The notes beneath the pieces were generated by a model. The model did no database searches, had not been told where the DNA came from, and worked only from the letters and a program-made list of their open reading frames with translations. This document shows, piece after piece, positions 49,101-61,100 of a stretch of DNA of 64,000 nt. Position 1 is the first letter of the stretch; every line of letters starts with the position of its first letter. A program made the translations under genes and the position numbers. Source of the DNA: Ciona intestinalis (Eukaryota; Chordata; Ascidiacea; Phlebobranchia; Cionidae); contig NC_020166.2 of the NCBI RefSeq assembly GCF_000224145.3, forward strand, positions 5,385,050 through 5,449,049, in the 5' to 3' direction.

Positions 49101-52100
49101 AAGTTATACAACCCCTCAGCTGCCCCATTATTGCCAAAACTTACAATGGGCGTCTTGAGTCCATCATATGACTGCAACAGACGGTTTTAGTTATAAAACA
49201 TGTTGCTTGATACCTAAAGCTAAATTGATAGTAACTATACAGTGTAGAATTCATGTTAATGAATTTTGAGTTTGGAAATTTGTAACAGACGAAGACTGAA
49301 AAGCAATTTTTAACCACAATAGAGAAAAATAAAATTCTTAAATAGTTTTGAAAACAAAACTGTGTTTCAGCAAAACATCAGGTCATACCCAATAAAAAAG
49401 TAACATAATTTACTGTTTACCTGTTCCCTCAGTCTGATAGATCTGAGTTTGTGTGATCCGTCTTCACATTTAATGAAGTTAAAAAGTGATCTGCTCTTCA
49501 CAGGGATGATAAGACGGAGGTTTAATGATCCTTTGTAGCTCCAAGAAGAAGAGGGAGCAAGATTAACTTCATAAGTGGAAGAAGAAGAGTTCTGTATGGG
49601 AAATAATAATTTGTAGGATGATTTGTAACAACAGCAAATTCAGAATACATTATAATATAAATGATAGAGAGATCTTTACAGCAAAAGTATTCACACCATT
49701 AAATATTGTTATTGTTTTAATATAGAAAAATAAGGGATATATCCCAAAAAAACAACTTTAAACAATTCAAAACCCAAAATAAAGGTGTGAGTGGGGGTTA
49801 GGTGGTATGCTTCGGACTAGAAATTGTTGCCTTCGAGAAATTCGTATTTCAAGTTTGAGGTTAAAATTGCTGCTTTAAATGTTGGAACTTGTAGGCTACT
49901 AACCTCTGCGTCGTCCAATGTAACATTCTCCTTCCCTCGCCTTACATTGAATGCATGATTAATGTTGCTTGATATGGTCACCACCTTCCTATTATTACCA
50001 ACAACAGAGGGCTCTGGAAACAATGATAAGGTTACTTAATATTGAATTTTTAGGCGTTTTTTTTCTAGACCAATAAAAAAAAATTTCAATATGGCACATG
50101 GAGTTTTAGATTATTTTTAAAAATGATGCAGCATTGTCCATAGAGGATGGGTGTTCTGTTTCATACACCTCGTGTTGGCTTTTTTACCCTAAATGTAACT
50201 TTGTAGGTGATTTTTTGGGGGGGATTTTTCAGTTTTTGGATAACCTATCAGTAACGACTGGGATTGAGCAATTGATTTTAGTGTCTTGTCCAAGGACACA
50301 TACACCCACAGTGGTAGCAGCTCGAGCCTTGAACCCATTACCTCTGGGTCAGAGGCATGCATGCTAACCAACTGTGACAGTATGTTATTTACAAAATGGT
50401 AATAACAACAAACAAATGATTTAACAGTGCAATAATAAACATGTCTACACTCCATAAATGTATTAATAGCAGTTGTTTAGAGTATAAACAGTTTTACACA
50501 CTAAACAATCAGACTTACTTCTAACATGAAGTTGTTGTAAGTCATAACATGAGTTAGTGATTTGACTCCTTTCCGTACTCACAGGGTTGCCTAGCAACGT
50601 GTGACATGTTGCTTCACGTGATATCTATTGGACATATGATTAGTCTACACGTTGTATTGCATTTACCAACTCATNNNNNNNNNNNNNNNNNNNNNNNNNN
50701 NNNNNNNNNNNNNNNNNNNNNNNNTTTTTATCTACCAAGTTTTCGGCAGAGTTTGGTCGGGTGAGGTTGGTCGACCACGGACGGAATCCAACAGCTGCAA
50801 CTTCCGATGTTAACGAAGACTCCACGTTTTCTAGAAGCTCTTTCAGTGATATGTCACTCCATTCGTCCGCCGGGTTTGAAATGCTTAAAAGAAATATATT
50901 TACTTTACATCCTTGCTGCATTTAAAAACTTTCTTTGAAACGTAAACTAAAAAAGATTTGGTTACATTACCAATGAAAGAGTGATCTTAACCACTGAAGT
51001 TTCAGTATTCCATTTAACCAAATGAAATGGCAACCATTTTTGGATCGCAACCCAGAGGTTGAGAAGCTTTAAAAATACCAAGTAACAAAGGAATGCAGAC
51101 GAACCAATCACCAAATAATAGCATACTATTCATATCTTATTACAAAAAAAAGAAGACTTCGCCTATAAATAAACCCAGTACTTACTTACAGAAGACTTCG
51201 CCTATAAATAAACCCAGCATTTACTTTCAACCAAACACAAGTCTTTTTGCTCACCGTTCCTCGCTTGGTTTCCATGACGACCACGCAACGCAATCATCGT
51301 TCATCATCATCACAAACGGCCACACGGTGTCACTAGCCTCATCTCCGATAGAAACATCATAGAAGTGAGTGAAGAGAGCTTGGGCAGCAAACTTCATTGC
51401 ACCTTTAAAAAAACCAATAACATAAAAAGTTTATAATTTTGGAAGGTTTAAATAAATGGTTTATATCAAATGAAGTTCAGTCGGAAATGTTTACACAGTT
51501 CAGTTCAGAAGTTTTCAAAAATAAAAAACCCTACTTTTTACCCTACTTTTCACTTAAAATCGCTTAAAATGATTGTTGCATTTTAATATGTACAAAAACT
51601 ACATAACAAAGTTAATGATTTTAAAGCGAGGCTTATACCTTTAAATATTAACTACAAAATAATAACCCAACATTACATTTTCCCCACCAAAAAACAAACA
51701 CCTACCACACATTATTAAGCTTAAACAATTTACTTACCTCTGCCCAATACATCAAAGTCTTGAGGCAAGACGAGCAGTACATGGTTGGGCAGCAACTTTG
51801 TGTAGGAGAACTCGTCGCATTCCTTGACTACCACCATATGAAGGTGGTTGACATCGTCATTATTGGTGTCAAGGGTGCCACGTAAGTTATACAACCCCTC
51901 AGCTGCCCCATTATTGCCAAAACTTACAATGGGCGTCTTGAGTCCATCATATGACTGCAACAGACGGTTTTAGTTATAAAACATGTTGCTTAATACCTAA
52001 AGCTAAATTGATAGTAACTATACAGTGTAGAATTCATGTTAATGAATTTTGAGTTTGGAAATTTGTAACAGACGAAGACTGAAAAGCAATTTTTAACCAC

Positions 52101-55100
52101 AATAGAGAAAAATAAAATACTTAAATAGTCTTGAAAACAAAACTGTGTTTCAGCAAAACATCAGGTCATACCCAATAAAAAAGTAACATAATTTACTGTT
52201 TACCTGTTCCCTCAGTCTGATAGATCTGAGTTTGTGTGATCCGTCTTCACATTTAATGAAGTTAAAAAGTGATCTGCTCTTCACAGGGATGATAAGACGA
52301 AGGTTTAATGATCCTTTGTAGCTCCAAGAAGCAGAGGGAGCAAGATTAACTTCATAAGTGGAAGAAGAAGAGTTCTGTATGAGAAATAATAATTGTAACT
52401 TCTAGGGTTGGAAACTTGGTGTTATTTCATGTAAATTGTTAATACAAATGTAGGATGATTTGTAACAACAGCAAATTCAGAATTCATTATAATATAAGTG
52501 ATAGAGAGATCTTTACAGCGAAAGTATTCACACCATTAAATATTGTTTAATATGCGATAATGAGGGATATATCTCAAAAAAACAACTGTAAATCTGGACA
52601 ATTTAAAACCAAAACTAATGGTGTGAGTAGGGGTTAGGTGTTATGGTTTGAGTTAGGAATTATTGGCTTTGAGAAATTTGCATTAAAGTTGTAAGGCTAA
52701 AAATTGCTGCTTTAAATGTTGGAACTTGTAGGCTACTAACCTCTGTGTCGTCCAATGTAACATTCTCCTTCCCTCGCCTTACATTGAACGCATGATTATT
52801 GTTGCTTGATATGGTCACCACCTTCCTATTATTACCAACAACAGAGGGCTCTGGAAACGTTGATGAGGTTACTTAATATTGAATTTTTAGGCGTTTTTTT
52901 CTTGACCAATATGAAAAAAAAACAATTTCAATATGACACATGGAGTTTTAGATTTTTTAAAAAATGATTCAGCATTGTCCATAGAGGATGGGTGTTCTGT
53001 TTCATACACCTCGTGTTGGCTTTTTTACCCTAAATGTAACTTTGTAGGTGATTTTTGGGGGGGATTTTTCAGTTTTTGGATAACCTATCAGTAACGACTG
53101 GGATTGAGCAATTGATTTTAGTGTCTTGTCCAATGACACATACACCCACAGTGGTAGCAGCTCGAGCCTTGAACCCATCACCTCTGGGTCAGAGGCATGC
53201 ATGCTAACCAAATGTGACAGTATGTTATTAAAGTGGGATAAACAACAAACAAACGATTTAACATTGCAAGAATAAACATGTCTACACTCCATAAATGTAT
53301 TAATAGCAGTTGTTTACCGTATAAACAGTTTTACACACTAAACAATCACTTACTTCTAACATGAAGTTGTTGTAAGTCATAACATGAGTTAGTGATTTGA
53401 CTCCTTTCCGTACTCACAGGGTTGCCTAGCAACGTGTGAAATGTTGCTTCACGTGATATCTATTGGACATATGATTAGTTTAAACGTTGTATTGCATTTA
53501 ACAAACTCATTTCCCACTTAAAGTGCAGTTTTACTGTTGAAATAATGCATGGTACTTGAATTATTGCATGTTAGACTTCAGGATCTGATATATAGATGGT
53601 GATTTATACATAACAAGAAAAACTTTAAAACCCAGTACTAAAAACCATGAAGCTTTATATTACATATAGTAGGTTGGGGAAAGCTGAGACAGTTTTCACC
53701 CTGTTTTATTTTCCCATTTGGTAGAAAACAAAGAACATTTATAGAGAATTATAAAACCGTATCCTTACGACCCCCATAAACCATGGTTAATTGTTTAAAA
53801 CACGATCAGGATACTTGGACATTATGTGTTAAAGGTGTCCCGCCTTACTCCACAGTATTATATGAACTCACCATAGGTCTATCTTCAACATCATCGTATA
53901 CTTCAATTTCAAGCATCTTCATAAGTGATCTGTAGAAAGTAATTTAATATTAACATTACTGTTGAATAGTATTACTATAAATTCAATTTGCAAACTGTAG
54001 AAATATAAAAACATTTGGGGTTGTATATTGACATGGTGGCTATACTTATTAACAAACATGGATTATATATTTGATTAATGTTTTATAAGAAATCTCTTTT
54101 TTGTTTGGTTAAACGGTTACTACAGATCATTCGGAATTCTGTGTTCTTTAATAATAGCACTCAAATAAAACAATAAAGTTTAAAAATTAAAAATATAAAA
54201 TTCTTAAAGATGCAAAAAGATGGATCTTTTTTAGAAACCTGTGAAGTTGTTTGAGAAAGTTACAGCAGATGAAGACGGGATTTGAGTTTGGGGGAGTTGT
54301 GAGGAGGACACGATAAGGATCAATTTGACTGATCTGGTTCTCATTTTCATCGAGTGTGTCGCTTGAGTCGTTGTAGTCCGGATGACCTGGAAGAGGTTTC
54401 GTCCACTTTCTTAAAAGGAGAAATAATAGATTAATAGATTTTATTCTCAGACCATAATAAAAAGTGCTACTATTTTAAAAATAAGGGCATGTTTTTAAAA
54501 CACTTGGGTTCCCTAATTAACAATAAACAATGGCTTTTAAAGGTTTTTTACTTTATATCTTTAAACACATGTTAATAAATGGGTTACATAAAAATAAGAA
54601 GCAATGGTTATAGGCTCAACATTTTTGAATAGCTAGGTACTAAACCAAACTGGCAGTGCTGTTTCAGTTGGTTCTAAAAAGGTTAAAATTCATTTAAAAA
54701 CAGTATAGGCATATTTTTTATGAAAGACAGTGTTAAAACTCTTAAAAGCAAATACTTCAATTACAATAAAATTCAACTCATTGTTTGACTTTATAAAACA
54801 ATTAACCCTTTTTGCCAAATATATTAATAACTTACCGATAATAAGCAGCAACCTGGTCAGGATTAGTTGTACGCGAGTCAAGTATCGGATGTAATGTTTC
54901 ACTCCATGATGACAATTGGCACGGCAGTAAAGATGTCACGTCTGTTGTGCCCTGTATTGTTCAGCGTTTTATAAACAAACTATGGCCACTGGCCTGTTAT
55001 ATTTTTCTTTCCGGGGTTATGGCTCAAAACAAGCATGTTAGACTGCCAAGACCCACAAAGTGTAAACATGGTAATTTAACTGCGTACCTCATTATTGGAC

Positions 55101-58100
55101 TTTAGTATATCATAAATTCGTTTTGGTAGAACCACTTTTGGTGCCACGGGATTGCATTTCGTTTCCTTTCCTAGAAAATAATGGAACAGTTAATATAGTT
55201 TATAAATATTCAAAATAACCAACATGAATGCACCGTAGTTTATTAATATACCGTGAAATTGATAATATGGTTAGAAGGGTACTATGTGTTAGAAATCTGA
55301 GACACTCTAAATATTAAAGTATAACATTTAAATGGCAGAATAAGACTAAATATTGTCCTAACATTAAAAACCAAGTATTATAGGGAGCGGACTAATTCAA
55401 ACTTGGTTAATATCACTACTTTTGTATTGTGATACAGTTTTCCTTTTAAAAAAAGAAATTATCGGCTGTTTACCGTTGTCGGTTGTTTGAAGATTCGCAT
55501 CACGCATTGCAGCACTGATGAAATCGGACTCCACACAATCCATGCGAGGTCGCTTCCGTTTCAACGGCTCCAACCTAAGAATTAAACCTCTTCATGTAAG
55601 TTGATATCAGGGAAGTAATGTCATTAATTCCACATAGGAGAACCAGAAGGGTGCAGGCATGGACCACGCTGCCATATGATCGCCTATAATCTATAATTTT
55701 CTCATAAATTTCTTACTTTACAACAACCAATCCCCAACACTACTGCATAGGGAGTAAGATACCTAAACCTATTTTTAAATAAAAAAGATGTGTAGCAAAA
55801 ATTGGATTGAAATTGTAACAGTTTTAGATAATGGTAATTGACAAACTCTGGCCCACAAGATTTTGAGCCAAAGTCCCTTACCCAAACAAAGTAGAATAGT
55901 ATTAGGTAAAAATCTTGTACCTTGAATCAAACTGTGTTTCTTCTTTTGACTCCCAGCCACTCGTTTTTCCTTCTCCATCCTTATCAGACTGAGCATCTAC
56001 GAGGAACAAAGAGGTTTTTACAGAAGTAAAAACTAATTTACTTAAAATATGCAGGTTTTTGTATACACTATATAACAGTTCGACACCTGTTACCACTATC
56101 AACATTCTTATTTCGTCGCATCAGATCAGTATTTTTAATTTTAAACTGCGACATGGAATTTGTGGAAATGTGAGGAACAAACATCGGTGTATGTTACAAA
56201 CTCACCATCAGATTCTATAACATGAAGGTTGTTACCATCATCGTCAGGATCAGATTTGAAGGTTTTTGTTTGCAGGTTAGGATGGCACACGCTGGCAGCG
56301 AGGGAGAGTTCCATTTCCAGCTTAGACCTCGTCAAGCGATTTCCGTCTTCAAAAGCCATACGAAGGTCTATGTGTCTCAAAGTTCTTTGAAAAGGTAGGA
56401 GTTATTTGAAATATAGGAAATATTGGAACAAGTATGCATAGCATTAAGCCTGAACAAAAAGGAGCAGGAATAAATGAAATTCCAGTGCTTTACTGACTAC
56501 ATGGCATATTTTTTGGAGCTTGGACAACTATACTAGGTAAATTATATCGTGGTTACTCAAACTTTAGCAGCCGTGATGATTCTCTGTAGCTTAAACGCAG
56601 GATAAGTGACAAATGACATTTCATATTATTTTTTTATATTATGATAAATATATATATACAAATTTAAAAAAAAACTAAGCCATGACCATTTTCTTTGGGT
56701 AAGAATTATCCAACTTTTCTTAGCATATTCTACTTGGCAGTAATGAACCCTTTTTAACAAGTTATGAAAATTCATTTAAACAGCATATTATATGTTTTTA
56801 AATGTTGGTCACAGAACTTTACTGAAAGAGCATATTCTATGCTTTAAGTAATGTGTAACTGGAAACCATATTTGCACAATATGGATTTTCCATGCAAAAT
56901 TTTCAGATTGTCAAAATCTTCATGTGAGACATGAATAGACTTTTTAAAGAACTGTCATGATCTTACCGGGGCAAGTCTTGATGGGAAACCAACTCCCCCT
57001 CATATACAATCATGCATGGGATGTCCGTTAAGTCAGCCAGTGAGGTTGGAACCCATTCATCTGAACTTAAGTTTTGCGTCTAAACCAAACAATGAGTTTA
57101 AAGTTTGATCTTAAAAGCAGACAAAGCGTAAATAATGGACAGACAAGATAACTTTTTCCATCCACGTGAATTAACATAAAGGATTATTCAATGAAGAACA
57201 AAAGCAAGGATGCTTATACTCATATTACACTTGCATTTTATACAAGACAGACCAAAATTTTTCATTAAATTATTGATACAATTTGATAGTTTGCATCACA
57301 GTTGAGGTTGTTTCATGGCACACAGTCGGGGGATTTTTAATATTGCGAGAGAATTTTGAATAGTTTTAAGTGACAGTTTATACTAGCTTGTTGATATTTA
57401 CTAACCCGCAAAACTTGTAGGAAATGTTCGGAGACTTCTATATTCTGGCACTGAGCATTATACAGAACAATCTAAAAATTAAAAACGTTTTATTAAATGT
57501 ACTGTAGCCAACAATATAATGCTAATATGTTTCCACGTATTTTTGTTTTTACTTCAAACTCTACAGTAATTTACCTCAAACGCATTCTGTTGACCAAGTT
57601 TATCTCTGGTATGCTTTATCGTGTCAAAGAATCTTGCTGTAAGCACTGATGAGGGAATTCGAATTAAGACAGTCGCACCTGATTGGTTGCTTGGTTGACC
57701 AATCATATCCTAAAAGATAAGTTCTGTTTTACTGCTGTGGTTTTTTACCAAATTGTGTTGTCCCAATTTTCCATAGGGTGAAATTCAGATTAATGTTTGT
57801 AATAAATAAATACATAGGCCTTGGTATTGTTTTTATATAAAAAAGGGTATATCTTATACCTATATAGGACAGCGTTGGAGGGAACAGGAAGTCATTTTTA
57901 GTAAATATTTGTAAAAAGGTAATTTATCATAAATTGCTTCACATAAGTTTGTTAAGGGTAAAGAATACAAAAAAGTTTAAGAACCACTGTAAGTACAATA
58001 AACAGGAAACTTATAGAATTTTTTTTGTTTTCTAATAAAAAAAATATAAATTTAAAATATAAATACTCACTCACCTCAACAATGCGTTCGGTGAGCGCAG

Positions 58101-61100
58101 AATAAACTGAAGTAAGATCCATTCTCAGCTTCCTTCGCTCGCTTTCTTCCGAAAATGCGATGATAAGAGCAGTAATGTAATGTTGTATGATGAGCTCGCA
58201 TGCCACGAGTGACGTATGCAAGGGATGATGGCTACAAAAGTGGTGGGGTCAGTTAATGGGTTTGTAATAATGAAAACAACTCTGTTTGCATCAGGTATTT
58301 AGGCTATTTGCTTTCGAAATTGGATTATTATTTAGATTAAACCTGGGACGTTGTGAAACTAGGTATTCTGATAGCTAAAAACAAAAAAATGCTCTTTTAA
58401 ACTATGAATGAATGAATGTAACTTACTTTATCCTCGCATGGCCAGAAAACGACAGTCGTTATTACACGGGTGTTAATACACCTCGTGCCAGCTTACGAGT
58501 TACCATGTATGTTACTTTGTAGGTAATTATTTTTTTTGAGGATTTTTTTATTTTTTTTTATTGCATGGCTGATAATTTGGACAACCCATTAGTGACCACT
58601 GAGTTGGAGCAATGCCTTCAAGTGNNNNNNNNNNNNNNNNNNNNNNNNNNNNNNNNNNNNNNNNNNNNNNNNNNAAATGAAATTTATCTTGTAAAAAGTA
58701 ACTTCACTCTCACCTAAGCAGCAAATTGTCTTTGAGGTTTTCAAAATCGAGGTCATATGTGATGCGGGGTGGGTTAGTTGAACAGCTTGCAGTAGTACCA
58801 AAGTAAAATAATGAGGTATTTGGAACAGTTATCTGCATTGGAAAGAAGTTATGCTAAAGATGTTTATTATTAAGCCAGGTGAGTTACAGGAAATGAAACG
58901 AAGTATTTCAAAGCCAGAAAATGCAAAGATAGAAAGTAAGCTGGGCAAAATGAACTGCTTCTGGGTGTCACCTGTTTATTTGAGGTAGCAGTTGCTGAAG
59001 AATGAAACACTTGGTTCGATGGAGGCACTCTTGAACTGTTAGTGAGGAGCAAGTAAGGCACGGTTGAGCATTGAATCACTAGTACGTTTGATAAGTTCAC
59101 AATACAAGGATGGTTGAGTACACTGGCACCCTCAGAGCTGGAAAAAGGGGAATTAAAGTCAATATTTAGCTATTGTAGGAGACTTTAAACATCATATTTT
59201 AATACTGGAGTTAGTTTTATTGCACATCATGTTAAGTAGATTTTAAAATAAGCACAGACTATTGTCACAACTCACCTTTGTTGGTTGGCACTTGAGTCTA
59301 AATCAACCAATACCAGAAGGGTGGATGAACCTTCCCACTGCTTACACATTGATAAGACTCTGTAACAAGCCGTGGTTAAAATTTGGTAGTGAATAATGGG
59401 TGTTCAAATGACCTGCTTGCCTCATTTTGACTGTTAATAAAAAAATAACAAAAAAGGCCACAGATTTTTAGTAGTTGGTAGTTAGGAATTTTATGCTGAT
59501 AAATATTGTGAGACATTATTGCCAATAATTTATTGTCACCAATATTTTGTAACTTATACGTTCATCAGTCAATTAAAATTTAGGTCCATTCTGTGGACAA
59601 AATATTGCTATTCTTAGTAGGTCCAATGGCATATGCAAGTAACTAGCATATTGCAACATATTTTACCTTTGTTTTGAGGATGGTTCGACTGGAATAACAA
59701 CTTGCGAGGATAGAGAGGTGACGGGAAGTGAGGTTTTGTAAAGTAAACTTAGAACACCTGGTTTGAAATGTATGTTCAAAGTCTCAAGTGTGATGATAGC
59801 AATTATATGACAGTGTATGTACATTAACAACCAAGTACACAACCATTGCTGTGGTTTGCAACAGAATGAGTTGTAATAATGTACCAGCAGCATCAAATCA
59901 ATTATCATATTTAAATTTATGGAGAGCGAAAATCAAGGCATGCTAATTTGATCTCATGTATATTTAAATTAATATTTACAGTGAGAAGCAGTCACCTTGT
60001 AATGTTTGCATTTAATTAAGTTGTGGAATTAACATGAACAATGTAAGTTTTATAACACGAATGTTTAAAAATATAATATAGCCTTCTTATAATATACTAC
60101 ATTGAGTTATTGATACTGAATATTTAATAAAACAGGATAAAGAAAAACAAATTAATCAGTAAATTTAAATGCGTAACTTTTTATGTCTATAACTGCAACC
60201 TGTAGCGAAAAAGTTACATGCTAATTTTAAAAGAGCATAAATATATAGTAAGGTGGGGGATGAGGGGGCAGCTTTAGCACAAAATATTCGAATATTCTTA
60301 TCGTGTTTTAAACAGGAAACAGCGACCTATGGAAGTCGTAAGGATATGGTTTTATAATCCATTGAATATTTTTTTGTTTACTACCAAACGGGACGAGTAA
60401 TTAGAATAAAATGTGTCTCATTTCCCCCCACTCTCATATATATAATATGGCATGCTAAAATAACCTGAGTTTGATATTTGATTGACAGCTGTCTTGTATG
60501 AGCATGGTGACGGAGGTAGAAGAAATATGAAACGTAGTGAGGTGAAGTGTGATATATCTGGGTGTTTCTCACTTGCGTATATTGAGTGAACCTGAAACAA
60601 TATTTTATGGGGATGATTGCCTGTTTTTAACTTTATCCCTGACTTGGTGAGCTAAATATAACTTTATTATTTTTTTAATAAAAGTGATAATAAAAGAATA
60701 TAAAACCTTGCATTTTGTTTGAGGTAAAGCGACACTTTATCGTGGTATCTATTCAACTATAAAGGCAAACATAATATCGATACAAAAAAGCTTCCGTTTA
60801 CTTTTTATCAGAAGAGCAATTTTAAAAATTATTATGTGTGTGATAGTAACAGCCGAAAATATTTCATGATTGCATTCTAAGAAAATGACACAAGGCTGTT
60901 GAACTATTTTTCCTTTTTCAAACCAAACCATTTGAAACAAAGTAATGCAGCTTGTCAATACAAATGTATGTGTATTAAAAAAAAATTAAAAAATAAAAAG
61001 TCTTTATACAGCATTGGGTTTTGATTTTTGAATAATTTATTCAAACTTTGGGTTTAGATTATCAGATGTACTATTTCTTCATGTAATGCACATGACCTTT

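Noticed and set aside
51093-51362. 89-codon + frame
   Set aside because: Produced by the local 41-bp duplication and antisense to a GREB1 exon.
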